Shown: piece after piece, positions 1-7,436 of the stretch
Layout of the letters: every line of letters starts with the position of its first letter
Position numbering within the stretch: position 1 is the first letter of the stretch
Assembly: GCF_024213555.1 (NCBI RefSeq)
Contig: NZ_JANAVO010000002.1
Location: forward strand, 418,269 to 482,268
Length of the DNA: 64,000 nt
DNA from: Allokutzneria sp. A3M-2-11 16
Lineage (GTDB): Bacteria > Actinomycetota > Actinomycetes > Mycobacteriales > Pseudonocardiaceae
Direction of reading: 5' to 3'
Position numbers and translations under genes: made by a program
The notes under the pieces: generated by a model
Databases searched by the model: none
Seen by the model: only the letters and a program-made list of their open reading frames with translations
Told to the model about the DNA's origin: nothing

Positions 1-173
1 CCGACGAGATCGTGGACCGCTTCTGCCTCATCGGCCCGCCCGAGCGCCACATCGAGAAGCTGGAACACCTGCGCTCGCTCGGCGTCGACCAGTTCGCCGT
101 CTACAACATGCACGACGCCAAGGAGGCCACCATCGCCGCCTACGGCACCAAGATCATCCCCGCTCTCTCCTGA
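1..173 (+). CDS. LLM-class F420-dependent oxidoreductase, C-terminal end (partial)
   Basis: Only the last 56 residues are present, read in frame from base 3 to a TGA at 171-173; the gene begins before the window. The tail carries a segment (CLIGPPERHIEKLEHL) followed by a short strand and a final helix, which looks like the C-terminus of luciferase-like (LLM) flavin/F420 monooxygenases, where a 'G-P-E' turn precedes the helix that closes the TIM barrel. The exact substrate cannot be told from this fragment. A palindromic repeat begins 18 bases after the stop codon. Family assignment is by resemblance to the C-terminal signature only. Confidence 0.65.
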   Translation, partial: DEIVDRFCLIGPPERHIEKLEHLRSLGVDQFAVYNMHDAKEATIAAYGTKIIPALS

Positions 174-191
174 CCCAGCGCGGGTTGGGCG

Positions 192-312
192 GTCTTCAAG
201 TACCACGCACCCCCGCCCCACCCACCTATAACGACAGCTAACCCCCGTGCCTCGGCTGGGGGTTAGCTGCCGTTAGAGACCGTTTCAGGTGGGGTCTGCC
301 GTACTTGAAGAC
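192..312. repeat. GTCTTCAAGTAC-type palindromic element, copy 1
   Basis: Ends are the perfect 12-bp inverted repeats GTCTTCAAGTAC (192-203) and GTACTTGAAGAC (301-312). An inner perfect 12-bp stem CAGCTAACCCCC / GGGGGTTAGCTG (235-246 / 258-269) has an 11-nt loop, so the whole element can fold into one long imperfect hairpin. It starts 18 bp after the stop codon of the preceding oxidoreductase. Four other full copies occur in the window at similar positions relative to stop codons. Confidence 0.85.
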
Positions 313-331
313 GCCCCTTCTCGGCGGGCTT

Positions 332-388
332 ACGTACCCAATGCGGCATTCGTTACGTCTGACGTAACCGATGCCACATTGGGTACGT
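332..388. repeat. 57-bp near-perfect palindrome
   Basis: Two 28-nt arms (332-359 and 361-388) are reverse complements with three mismatches and are separated by a single base. The arms begin ACGTACCCAATG and end CGTTACGTC or equivalent. With a one-base centre it would be a cruciform or a very long hairpin. It is the only copy in the window and lies between two other palindrome families. Confidence 0.8.
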
Positions 389-448
389 CAACGGGGGCGG
401 AGATCGCTCGGATGTGCGCGCTTTCCTTGGCTGAGCCCGGGTTCGCCG

Positions 449-510
449 GTCTTCAAGTCCTCCGAACCCCACCTCCACGCGTCTCAAACCGCCCCCAACC
501 CCGCGCTCCG
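449..510. repeat. half copy of the GTCTTCAAGTAC-type element
   Basis: The left arm GTCTTCAAGTCC and the characteristic inner segment (CTCAAACCGCCCCCAACC) are present, but no right arm follows; instead the sequence runs into a CCCTGAACGG-type element at 538. It looks like a truncated element or the result of recombination between two repeat families. Confidence 0.65.
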
Positions 511-537
511 CCAACGCCGCCTTTGGGGCGTTGGGTT

Positions 538-588
538 CCCTGAACGGGTCGTTCGGGGCGTTCAGTGCCCTCAACGACCCGTTCAGGG
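538..588. repeat. 51-bp CCCTGAACGGGTCGTT palindrome, copy 1
   Basis: Perfect 16-bp arms CCCTGAACGGGTCGTT (538-553) and AACGACCCGTTCAGGG (573-588) flank a 19-nt loop. Two further copies at 16450 and 16577 have exactly the same arm and loop lengths. A small AACGCC...GGCGTT pair lies just upstream (512-531). Confidence 0.85.
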
Positions 589-670
589 CATAACCCCACG
601 CGGTGGCGGGAGCGCGGGCGCGGAATGGAACAGTGGTGTACCGTTTTGGGCTGTGGGGGTTCCTGGGAGG

Positions 671-1918
671 GTGAAGGGCACCGAGCGCGGGCGTGCGGCG
701 GTGTGGTGCCTGCTCGGCGCGACCGGGTTGTCGGTGATGGGCAACTCGGTGGTGGCGATGGCGCTGCCGTGGCTGATCCTGCAACGCACGGGCAGCGCGA
801 CGGCGGCGGGGCTCGTGGCCTCCGCGGCGGTGCTGCCGGGCGTGCTGTCGGCGATGTTCGGCAGCGCGTTGATCGACCGCGTCGGCCGCAAGCTGATCAG
901 CAACGGGGCGGATGTGCTCAGCGCGCTGGCGGTGGCGGCGGTGCCGATCGTCGACGCGCTGTTCGGGCTGAACGCGGCGATCGTGGCGTTGTTGGTGGCG
1001 ATCGGCGCGACCTTCGACGGCCCGGGCATGGCCGCGCGCGAGTCACTGCGCCCGGACGTGGCCAAGCACTGCGGCGTCCCGCTGGTGAAGCTCAACGCGT
1101 GGGGCGAGACGATCGACAGCCTCGGCGCGTTCGGCGGCCCCGCGGTCGCGGGCGTGCTGATCGGCTTCGTCGGACCGGCGAACACGCTGTGGGTGACGGT
1201 CGGCATGTTCCTGGTGGCCGTCGCGCTGGTGTGGTTCGGCGTGCCGAGGGTGCCGCCGCGCCCGCAGGCCCGCGAGGAGTCCTACCTCCGGTCGGTGCGC
1301 ACCGGGCTGGTGTTCGTGCTGCGCGATCCCGTGCTGCGCTCGGTCACCGTGATGTCGGTGATCGCGATGATCTTCCTGAGCTCGATCGACCCGGTGTTCT
1401 TCCCGGCCTACCTCCAGGGCGAGGCGGTCCCGCCCGCGCTGGCCGGGCTCGTGCTGGCGGCGTTCCCGATCGGCACGGTGATCGGCGCGCTGGGCTACGG
1501 CATGGTCGCGGAGCGGCTGAACATGCGGCTCACCCTGACCGGCGGGCTGCTGCTGGCCGGGGTCGGACTCTCGCTGTACGTGTTCACGCCGCCGGTCTAC
1601 GGCATGATCGCGCTCGCCGTGGCGATCGGGATCGTGGCGGGCCCGCTGAACCCGATCGTCGCGACGGCGCACCAGCAGCGCACGCCGGACCACCTGCGCG
1701 GGCGCGTGATCGGCACGGTCGTCGCGCTGAGCACGGCGCTCACCCCGGTCGGCCTGCTCGCCGCGGGCCCGGTGGTCGACGGGTTCGGCGCGCCGTTCGG
1801 CTTCGTGGTGATCGGGGCCGGATGCGCCCTCACCGCCCTGTACTGCTTCTTCAGCAAGGGAATCCGGGCGATCGACTCCCCTCAGCCCAGCCCCGCCTTG
1901 CCGTCGGCGACCGTGTAG
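671..1918 (+). CDS. MFS transporter (drug/metabolite exporter type)
   Basis: About 415 residues with the alternating hydrophobic segments of a 12-helix major facilitator, starting with a helix at about residues 10-35 (LLGATGLSVMGNSVVAMALP). A conserved DRVGRK-type loop between helices 2 and 3 is the MFS motif A, and a second RGRVIG loop opens the C-terminal half. It is a secondary transporter of the inner membrane; the substrate is unknown. The start is uncertain: the GTG at 671 directly follows GGGAGG, which is too close for an ideal ribosome site, while a GTG at 653 is the alternative. The reading frame extends much further upstream but only through repeats. Its last 37 bases overlap the end of the convergent PhoD gene. 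Confidence 0.85.
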   Translation: MKGTERGRAAVWCLLGATGLSVMGNSVVAMALPWLILQRTGSATAAGLVASAAVLPGVLSAMFGSALIDRVGRKLISNGADVLSALAVAAVPIVDALFGLNAAIVALLVAIGATFDGPGMAARESLRPDVAKHCGVPLVKLNAWGETIDSLGAFGGPAVAGVLIGFVGPANTLWVTVGMFLVAVALVWFGVPRVPPRPQAREESYLRSVRTGLVFVLRDPVLRSVTVMSVIAMIFLSSIDPVFFPAYLQGEAVPPALAGLVLAAFPIGTVIGALGYGMVAERLNMRLTLTGGLLLAGVGLSLYVFTPPVYGMIALAVAIGIVAGPLNPIVATAHQQRTPDHLRGRVIGTVVALSTALTPVGLLAAGPVVDGFGAPFGFVVIGAGCALTALYCFFSKGIRAIDSPQPSPALPSATV

Positions 1919-3387
1919 GTCTTCGCCACGCTCCTGGTGACCTTGGCCGGATTGGGTTCCAGGGCGTTGGAAATGGTGAAGTACTGCGTCGTCAGCTTCT
2001 CCGGTGTGACGGTGGTGTGCGCGTAGCCGCGGCGCTGGCTGACGAAGCGCAGGTGCGGGTTGGCTTTCAGGTACGCCGCGCTCGGCACCCCGTCGTTGGG
2101 CGAGGTGATCGAGCCGACCACGAACTCGGTGCCGACGACGGGAGCGTTGGCGGCGAAGTAGTCCTGCTTGATGTTGGCCGCCCAGTGCCGGTGCACGTCA
2201 CCGGTCAGCACGACGGGATTGCGCACCTGGCGGTCCAGCCAGCCCTGGACGATCCGGTCGCGGGAGTGCGGGTAGCCGTCCCACGCATCGGTGCTGACGT
2301 CGCAGGTCGCGGGTTTGCCGTCGTCGTCGCGCTGCGCGAAGAACACTTGCTGCCCAAGGAAATCCCACCGCGCCGAGCGCTCGGCGAGCCCGTCGAGCAG
2401 CCACTTCTCCTGCACGTCCCCGGTCAGCGTGCGGCGGGGGTCGCGGATCACTCCGCAGTCCTTCTCCGGCGCCTGCTTCCACCGGTACTGGCGCGTGTCG
2501 AGCATGTGGAACCGCGCCAGCCCACCCCAGGAAACCCTGCGGTACAAGGGAATCGCGGTCCCATTGGGACGCTGTGCTGCACGCAGCGGCATGTTCTCGT
2601 AGAACGCCCGCAGCGCGGCGGTCTTGCGCACCTTGAAGTCCCCGGCGGGGCTGTTGTCGTTGCGCTGGTCGGCGGCCCAGTTGTTCTCCACCTCGTGGTC
2701 GTCGAACACCACGAGCCACGGAGCCGCCGCGTGCGCGGCCTGGAGGTTGGGGTCCATCCGATGCTGGGCGTAGCGCAGGCGGTACTCAGCGAGCGTCGTG
2801 ACTTCCTTGCGTGGCGCGTACTTCCGCGGCGGACTGGCCACTTTGGACGGTGACTCGTAGATGTAGTCGCCGAGGAAGAGCACGAGGTCGGGCTTGTCCT
2901 GCGCCATGTACCGGTAGGCGTGGAAGAAGCCGTGCTCGTAGTGCGCGCACGAGCCGAACGCGAAGGTCAGCTTCGCCGCCAAACCGGAAGGAGCGGTTCC
3001 GGCGGTCCCATGTGGAGACTCGTGGCCATCGGAGAGGAAGCGGTAGAAGTACTTCGCCCCGGCCTTCAACCCGCCGACCTCCACGTGCACGGTGTGCGCG
3101 TCGGCGGGGCGGGCGAGCACGGCGCCGGAAGCGGCGAGCGGGACGAAGGACTCGTTTTCCGAGACCTCCCAACGGACTTCGACGTCGCGGTTGGGCATGC
3201 CGCCGAGCCCGTCACCGTTCAAGGGCGCGACCGCGAGCCGTGTCCACAGCACGAATCCGTCCGTGCTCGGTTCTCCGGACGCGACGCCGAGGGTGAACGG
3301 CGAAGCGCTGAGGTGCCGGGCGGGCGCGGCGCCGGTCGCGGCCACGAGGCCACCGAGCAGGAAGATGCGGCGGTTCAGCTGGGCCAT
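1882..3387 (-). CDS. phoD: PhoD-type alkaline phosphatase, Tat-exported
   Basis: 501 residues. The N-terminus carries a twin-arginine signal (NRRIFLLGG, R6-R7), so it should be exported folded by Tat. Residues 30-130 form the PhoD N-terminal beta domain and 138-480 the calcium/iron-dependent metallophosphatase domain. Metal and active-site motifs are visible: GSC at 145-147, GDY at 173-175, DDHEVENNW at 229-237 and TGDVHRHW at 395-402. It hydrolyses phosphomonoesters or diesters outside the cell, for phosphate supply or wall teichoic acid turnover. ATG start is one base after the stop of the small I36-type gene upstream, so the two are probably co-transcribed. No PHO box was identified. It ends inside the 3' end of the convergent MFS gene. 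Confidence 0.93.
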   Translation of the reverse strand: MAQLNRRIFLLGGLVAATGAAPARHLSASPFTLGVASGEPSTDGFVLWTRLAVAPLNGDGLGGMPNRDVEVRWEVSENESFVPLAASGAVLARPADAHTVHVEVGGLKAGAKYFYRFLSDGHESPHGTAGTAPSGLAAKLTFAFGSCAHYEHGFFHAYRYMAQDKPDLVLFLGDYIYESPSKVASPPRKYAPRKEVTTLAEYRLRYAQHRMDPNLQAAHAAAPWLVVFDDHEVENNWAADQRNDNSPAGDFKVRKTAALRAFYENMPLRAAQRPNGTAIPLYRRVSWGGLARFHMLDTRQYRWKQAPEKDCGVIRDPRRTLTGDVQEKWLLDGLAERSARWDFLGQQVFFAQRDDDGKPATCDVSTDAWDGYPHSRDRIVQGWLDRQVRNPVVLTGDVHRHWAANIKQDYFAANAPVVGTEFVVGSITSPNDGVPSAAYLKANPHLRFVSQRRGYAHTTVTPEKLTTQYFTISNALEPNPAKVTRSVAKTYTVADGKAGLG

Positions 3388-3388
3388 G

Positions 3389-3772
3389 TCAGCACGCCGT
3401 CCACTTGTGCGAGCTGGCCAGGTTGTCCAGCAGCCGCAGGTTCGACACGGCCGACCGCGGGCCGATGGTGATCATCGGCTTGGCGTGGCTGATGTCCTGG
3501 TACAGCGTCACGCAGCGCGCCGGATCGTTGTTGACCACCGAGGTGGCCCGGTTGTCGAGCGTGTAGGTCGTCCCGTGGAAGACGTCGCCGTTGGTGTAGT
3601 TCGCGTCGTCACCCACGAAGTCCAGAAGTCCGCCGGTGTAGTTGGCCAGCCGGTACACGCACAGCTCGCCTGACTCGCACTTGCCGTTCTTGCTCGCCGC
3701 CGACGCCGTCCCTCCGGTCGCCAGCACGAGCAGCAAGGCGCTCGCCAACACCGCCACAGTTCGCCTGACCAT
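3389..3772 (-). CDS. peptidase inhibitor I36-like secreted protein
   Basis: 127 residues with a Sec signal peptide (about 1-26, cleavage near ASA-A). The mature part has four cysteines and a crystallin-like pattern (CVYRLANYTGG, then YTNGDVF, then CVTLYQD), resembling the small Streptomyces metalloproteinase inhibitor family I36. Expected role is an extracellular small beta protein, possibly a protease inhibitor; activity is not shown by the sequence. ATG at 3770-3772 follows a GGGGGACGC ribosome site. It is the first gene of a two-gene unit with phoD, separated by one base. Confidence 0.75.
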   Translation of the reverse strand: MVRRTVAVLASALLLVLATGGTASAASKNGKCESGELCVYRLANYTGGLLDFVGDDANYTNGDVFHGTTYTLDNRATSVVNNDPARCVTLYQDISHAKPMITIGPRSAVSNLRLLDNLASSHKWTAC

Positions 3773-3850
3773 GCGTCCCCCAGTCAGTCTCTGACGTGCA
3801 ACGCGAAGACCTTGTCAGGATCTGTCAGGCTGTCGTACCGCCGAATGCCG

Positions 3851-3877
3851 AAAAACCCCGGCACCTGGCCGGGGTTT
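3851..3877 (-). terminator. intrinsic terminator of the M23 peptidase gene
   Basis: A 9-bp stem AAACCCCGG / CCGGGGTTT (3853-3861 / 3869-3877) with a 7-nt loop. On the minus strand the hairpin is followed by a run of T (GGGGTTTTT), the classic rho-independent form. It begins 16 bases past the M23 stop codon. Confidence 0.8.
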
Positions 3878-3892
3878 CGGGAACGGGCGGAA

Positions 3893-4759
3893 TCAGACGA
3901 AGATGCCGCGCTGGGCGAGCCACGCCTTCGGGTCGACGTCGCGACCGCCGGGCAGCTGCACCTCGAAGTGCAGGTGCGGGCCGGTGGACTGGCCGCGGTT
4001 GCCGATGGTGGCGATCTGGTCGCCCGCCTTCACCTGCGCGCCGAGGCGGGTGAGGATCTTGTCCATGTGGCCGTAGGTGGTGATGGTGCCGTCCGCGTGC
4101 TGGACGCGCACCCACAGGCCGAAGCCGCTGGCCGGACCGGCGTCGATGACCACGCCCGCCGCGGCGGCCCGGATCGGGGTGCCGATGGCGTTGGCGATGT
4201 CGATGCCGCGGTGGCTGCCGCCCCAGCGGGCGCCGAAGCCGGACGTGAGCCTGCCCTCGGCGGGCTTGGCGAAGGCTCCGCGCACGGAGCTCTTCTTGTC
4301 CTCGGCGGCCTTGCGGACGTCCTCGGCGGCCTTCACGGCCTTCTTGGCGGCCTCCTCGGCCGCGGTGCGCGCCTGGTTCTCGGCGGCGGAGCGCTCGTCC
4401 TGCGCCCGCAGGCCCAGGCTCAGCTTGGTGAGCTCCGCGGAGGGGTCGCTCTGCGCCAGGTTCGGCAGCATCTCCACTGCCTTGGGCGGCGCGGCGTAGC
4501 GGGCCTTGAAGAGGTTGGCCTCGGCCGCGGAGGAATCGGTGCTGCCCGCGGCGGATGCTCCCTGGTAACCGATGACGATCAGGGCGCCCGCCGCGACCGC
4601 TGCGACCGCCGCTTTACCGGCGGGAGCGGGCTTGGTTCCGGAGGGGCGGCGGACCCGCTTGGGGCCGGCGATCCTGCCTGCGCGTTGTAAAGCTTCTTCC
4701 AGAGCCGGGGAGGTTGCCCCACCCGGAGAACGATGTCGAGCCACTACCAGCCCTTTCAC
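3893..4759 (-). CDS. M23 family peptidoglycan metallopeptidase
   Basis: 288 residues. A single membrane segment lies at about 50-71, then an Ala/Lys/Glu-rich helical stretch (115-160) likely forms a coiled coil, then the lysostaphin-type domain (168-285). Zinc ligands and catalytic residues are visible: H183-x3-D187 (HRGID), H231 in GHMD, and H262-x-H264 in HLHFE. It would cleave peptide cross-links or stem peptides of peptidoglycan at the cell surface, from a membrane anchor. All active-site residues are intact. The gene stands alone and has an intrinsic terminator; a perfect palindrome lies ~140 bp upstream. Actinobacterial M23 genes are sometimes under a cyclic-di-AMP riboswitch, but I could not match that motif here. 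Confidence 0.9.
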   Translation of the reverse strand: MKGLVVARHRSPGGATSPALEEALQRAGRIAGPKRVRRPSGTKPAPAGKAAVAAVAAGALIVIGYQGASAAGSTDSSAAEANLFKARYAAPPKAVEMLPNLAQSDPSAELTKLSLGLRAQDERSAAENQARTAAEEAAKKAVKAAEDVRKAAEDKKSSVRGAFAKPAEGRLTSGFGARWGGSHRGIDIANAIGTPIRAAAAGVVIDAGPASGFGLWVRVQHADGTITTYGHMDKILTRLGAQVKAGDQIATIGNRGQSTGPHLHFEVQLPGGRDVDPKAWLAQRGIFV

Positions 4760-4899
4760 TCACGTCGGGGAGTCCGGACAGGACGCCCGGCGGGGGATCC
4801 GGGTGACACCGGCTGGGCCGCCGCTGTCGTGTCCGTGCTGCTGTTCGGACCGTGATGTGCAGCGGCGAAGCTAACGGGGGGTTACCAGTAGGGGCAACC

Positions 4900-4920
4900 C
4901 TCACCCGCCTGGCGGGTGAG
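4900..4920. promoter_or_regulatory. perfect 21-bp palindrome upstream of the M23 gene
   Basis: CTCACCCGCC / GGCGGGTGAG are perfect 10-bp arms around one base, in the 285-bp gap between the M23 peptidase start and the end of the histidine kinase gene. Nearby on the same strand is a second short palindrome AACTA-CGTT-TAGTT (about 4933-4946). Either could be an operator for the M23 promoter or a terminator of the kinase operon. No binding protein can be named. Confidence 0.45.
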
Positions 4921-5044
4921 CTATCCCACAAACAACTACGTTTAGTTAACGCAACCTTGAGCTGGTCCGCAGCTCGCCGACCGCGGACCTGGACACTCGA
5001 CCACATGCGCCGAATCCGGAAAGTCACCACGCAGATGGCGGCGG

Positions 5045-6034
5045 TCATTGCTGCGAACGCGCGCTTGACCGCGCCGCGCGCGGCACGGTAACCCGGAACC
5101 GGCAACCGGTTCCGTGGTTCGACACGGCGATGGCGCCGCCGAGCGCCTTGATCAATCCCTGCGCGATCGGCAGCCCGAGACCGGCCCCCGACTCCCCCGG
5201 CGTCCGCGCGGAACCACCCCGGAAAGCGACGTCGAACACGCGCTCAAGGTCCTCCGCCGGGATGCCGCCGCATTCGTCATCAACCGTCACCCAGGCGTGG
5301 CTGTCGGTCACACCCGCGCGAACCGTGACCGTCCCGCCCCTAGGGGTGTGCCGGAGCGCGTTGTCGAGCAGGTTCCGCAGTGCTCGGCCGAGCTCACGCT
5401 CCCCGCCGAGCACCACCGGCCACTCCGTCACCTCCACGCGCACAGAAGAGGAGCCGACCGCGTCCTCTACAACGTCGCGCAGCGGCACCGGCTCGCGTCG
5501 AGGCCGCACTTCGCCCGCGTTGATCCGAGACAGCTCGAAGAGGTCGTCGACCATCCCGGACAGGCGGTCGGTCTCGCCGCGAACGCGGAGGGCGTACTCG
5601 CGCGCCTCCGCGGGATCGGACACGACCCCGTCCGCGAGGGCCTCGGTCATGACCCGGATGCCCGCGAGCGGAGTGCGCAGGTCGTGGCTGATCCAGGAGA
5701 CGAGTTCGCGGCGGGCGCGTTCGGCCTCGCGCTCCCACACGCTGTGCCTGCTGATCGAGCGGCCGAGGAGCAGCGCCACCGGCACGGTGATCAGCGTGAC
5801 GAGCCCGCACACCACGAGCGCGGCCTGCGTCTGCTGGGTGTACATGAAGCCGCAGATGCCGATGATCCCGGCCAGCGTGGCGGCGAGCGGGACCAGGACG
5901 AGCACCCCCATCGACACGGTCAGCGAGCCGCGCCGCAGGCGGTGCAGTAATACAGTGCCGAGCGCCGCGACCGGCACCGCGCAGGCGAGCCCGATCAGCG
6001 CCATCTTCGGCAGGTCGGCGAGCACCGGGCTCAC
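5045..6034 (-). CDS. sensor histidine kinase
   Basis: 329 residues from a GTG that overlaps the TGA of the response regulator (GTGA), so the two are translationally coupled; a longer open frame upstream lies inside the regulator gene and is rejected. Three membrane helices fill about residues 11-92, with almost no extracellular domain, so the signal is probably sensed in the membrane. The HisKA box [13 protein letters not shown] places the phosphorylated His at about 117. The N-box ([13 protein letters not shown]) and G-box (GAGLGLPIA) of the ATPase domain follow. It autophosphorylates and passes phosphate to the regulator encoded just before it. No terminator is obvious downstream. Confidence 0.92.
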   Translation of the reverse strand: MSPVLADLPKMALIGLACAVPVAALGTVLLHRLRRGSLTVSMGVLVLVPLAATLAGIIGICGFMYTQQTQAALVVCGLVTLITVPVALLLGRSISRHSVWEREAERARRELVSWISHDLRTPLAGIRVMTEALADGVVSDPAEAREYALRVRGETDRLSGMVDDLFELSRINAGEVRPRREPVPLRDVVEDAVGSSSVRVEVTEWPVVLGGERELGRALRNLLDNALRHTPRGGTVTVRAGVTDSHAWVTVDDECGGIPAEDLERVFDVAFRGGSARTPGESGAGLGLPIAQGLIKALGGAIAVSNHGTGCRFRVTVPRAARSSARSQQ

Positions 6035-6762
6035 CCTGACGGGTCGTAGCGGTAGCCGACGCCCCACACGGTCGCGATCCGCACCGGGTTCGCCGGGTCG
6101 GACTCGACCTTTTCCCGCAGCCGCCGCACGTGCACCGTGACCGTGGACTGGTCGCCGAACTCCCAGCCCCACACCTCCGACAGCAGGTCGGCGCGGCTGA
6201 ACGCGCGGCCGGGGTGCTCCATGAAGAAGGCGAGCAGGTCGAACTCGCGGCCGGTCAAGGTCAGCTCGCGGCCGTCGCGCTCGGCGCGCCGCGCGGTCAG
6301 GTCGAGCCGGAGCGAGCCGTCGCTGAGGCCAGCGGCGGCGGCGACCGGGCGGGGCCCGACCCGCCGCAGCACCGAGGAGACCCGCAGCGCGAGCTCGCGG
6401 GCGCTGAACGGCTTGCTGACGTAGTCGTCGGCGCCGAGGGACAGGCCGAGGACGCGGTCCTCCTCGTCACCGCGCGCGGTGAGCATGATGACCGGGACAG
6501 CGCTGTGCTCGCGCAGGCGACGGCACACCTCCAGGCCGTCGAGGCCGGGCAGCATGAGGTCGAGCACGACGAGGTCCGGCTCGCGCGCGGCGGCCATGCG
6601 CAACGCCTGCTCACCGTCACCTGCCAGCTCCACCTGGTGCCCGGCGAGTTCGAGGTAGCGGCGGACCACGTCGCGCACGGTGAGGTCGTCGTCGACGACC
6701 AGCACCCGGCCGGTGACCTCGGCCTTCGGCAGTTCCTCCATCGACGTGGTGTAACAGATCAA
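6031..6762 (-). CDS. OmpR/PhoB-family response regulator
   Basis: 243 residues: receiver domain at about 18-130 with the acidic pocket D24-D25-D26, phosphoacceptor D68 (VLDLMLPG) and K117 (SKPFSA), then a winged-helix DNA-binding domain (about 150-240). It pairs with the adjacent histidine kinase through a 4-base GTGA overlap. The likely start is a TTG (6760-6762), because GGGAG lies 5 bases upstream, whereas the downstream ATG at 6741 has no ribosome site. The ribosome site is part of an inverted repeat (6770-6804), so translation may be controlled by RNA folding. Target genes are unknown; the neighbouring cell-wall peptidases are plausible. Confidence 0.92.
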   Translation of the reverse strand: MICYTTSMEELPKAEVTGRVLVVDDDLTVRDVVRRYLELAGHQVELAGDGEQALRMAAAREPDLVVLDLMLPGLDGLEVCRRLREHSAVPVIMLTARGDEEDRVLGLSLGADDYVSKPFSARELALRVSSVLRRVGPRPVAAAAGLSDGSLRLDLTARRAERDGRELTLTGREFDLLAFFMEHPGRAFSRADLLSEVWGWEFGDQSTVTVHVRRLREKVESDPANPVRIATVWGVGYRYDPSG

Positions 6763-6769
6763 CGCCGCT

Positions 6770-6804
6770 CCCTGGAAGTCAGGACACCTGTCTGGCTTCC
6801 AGGG
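6770..6804 (-). promoter_or_regulatory. hairpin sequestering the response-regulator ribosome site
   Basis: Arms CCCTGGAAG (6770-6778) and CTTCCAGGG (6796-6804) are perfect reverse complements, with an additional CAG/CTG pair inside. On the minus strand the proximal arm ends in AGGG of the Shine-Dalgarno AGGGAG, so folding would hide it from the ribosome. It could alternatively be a weak terminator of the upstream peptidase gene or an operator. Confidence 0.5.
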
Positions 6805-6849
6805 AACGGCATGCAGGGGATCTGTGGTCTTACGAAGTGCTTACGGGAC

Positions 6850-7413
6850 TCAGCGCGGCCACGCGCAGTGGATGTGCCCGCTGTGCCCGGCGTTGCCCGG
6901 ACCGAGCACCTCGGTCGCCCCGTACGCGCGGCACTTGTTCATGAACGCCCGGTAGCTCGGGTGACTGGAGCTGACGCCGCGCCCGTTGATCTGGTCGACG
7001 TCGAAGGCCAGCCCCGCGTAGTGCCGGGAGTTGCTGCTGTGGTCGCCGCCGACGATCGTGGTCACCCGGAACTTGTAGCCGGCCGTGCGCATTTTCAGCA
7101 TGCCGTTGAGCATGCGGGTGGTCAGGGTGACCTTCTTGACTCCGACGTCGCTCCACGGGCTGGTGCTGGCTTTGCGGCCCGCCGCGGCGTCGGCGATGTT
7201 CGTGCGCGCGGTAGACGCCGGGTGGTGCCTGCCGCTGACGTGGGAGTTGAGCAGGTTGATGCCCGCGTTGTCCCTGATCTTCTTCGCGGTGTCCGCGCTG
7301 GCCAGCTCGGCGTCCGGGGCCGCTTCAGGTGTCGCCGAAGCGGTCCCCGAAGCACCGAGCACGACGGCCATCGCGCAGACTGCGCCACTCAACACAAGTT
7401 TTGTTCGCGTCAT
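6850..7413 (-). CDS. secreted M15-like D-Ala-D-Ala carboxypeptidase/endopeptidase
   Basis: 187 residues with a signal peptide (about 1-27, ASA-T). The C-terminal half has the zinc-binding pattern of the M15/VanY-like fold: H131 and D138 in HYAGLAFD, then H180/H182 in GHSGHIHCAW, plus an upstream VVGGDHSSNSR loop. It probably trims or cross-cuts peptidoglycan outside the membrane. It lies 23 bases after the PIG-L deacetylase gene on the same strand and ahead of the two-component genes. There is no clear ribosome site; a short GCCAGC/GCTGGC palindrome sits immediately before the ATG. Assignment rests on the zinc motif and the small size. Confidence 0.75.
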   Translation of the reverse strand: MTRTKLVLSGAVCAMAVVLGASGTASATPEAAPDAELASADTAKKIRDNAGINLLNSHVSGRHHPASTARTNIADAAAGRKASTSPWSDVGVKKVTLTTRMLNGMLKMRTAGYKFRVTTIVGGDHSSNSRHYAGLAFDVDQINGRGVSSSHPSYRAFMNKCRAYGATEVLGPGNAGHSGHIHCAWPR

Positions 7414-7436
7414 GCCAGCAGGCTGGCAGCGGACGG

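Larger units (their letters stand above)
174..670. other. intergenic repeat island (497 bp)
   Basis: No credible gene lies here; open frames through it have repeat-derived, low-complexity translations. Four palindromic elements are packed together: a full GTCTTCAAGTAC-type element (192-312), a 57-bp near-perfect palindrome (332-388), a half copy of the first type (449-510) and a 51-bp CCCTGAACGGGTCGTT-type element (538-588). The last ~80 bases before the MFS gene should hold its promoter, but I cannot point to -35/-10 hexamers. Confidence 0.7.

Noticed and set aside
565-2853. A 762-codon open frame spanning the MFS and PhoD genes
   Set aside because: It runs in another frame and partly antisense to two well-supported genes; the translation is Arg/Gly/Ala-rich with no domains, typical of GC-rich shadow frames.
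4760-4930. Possible cyclic-di-AMP (ydaO-type) riboswitch upstream of the M23 gene
   Set aside because: I could not align the conserved core motifs by eye; position alone is not enough.
4852-5091. A 79-codon ORF upstream of the histidine kinase end on the plus strand
   Set aside because: It crosses the palindromes of the M23 leader, has no ribosome site and no recognisable features.
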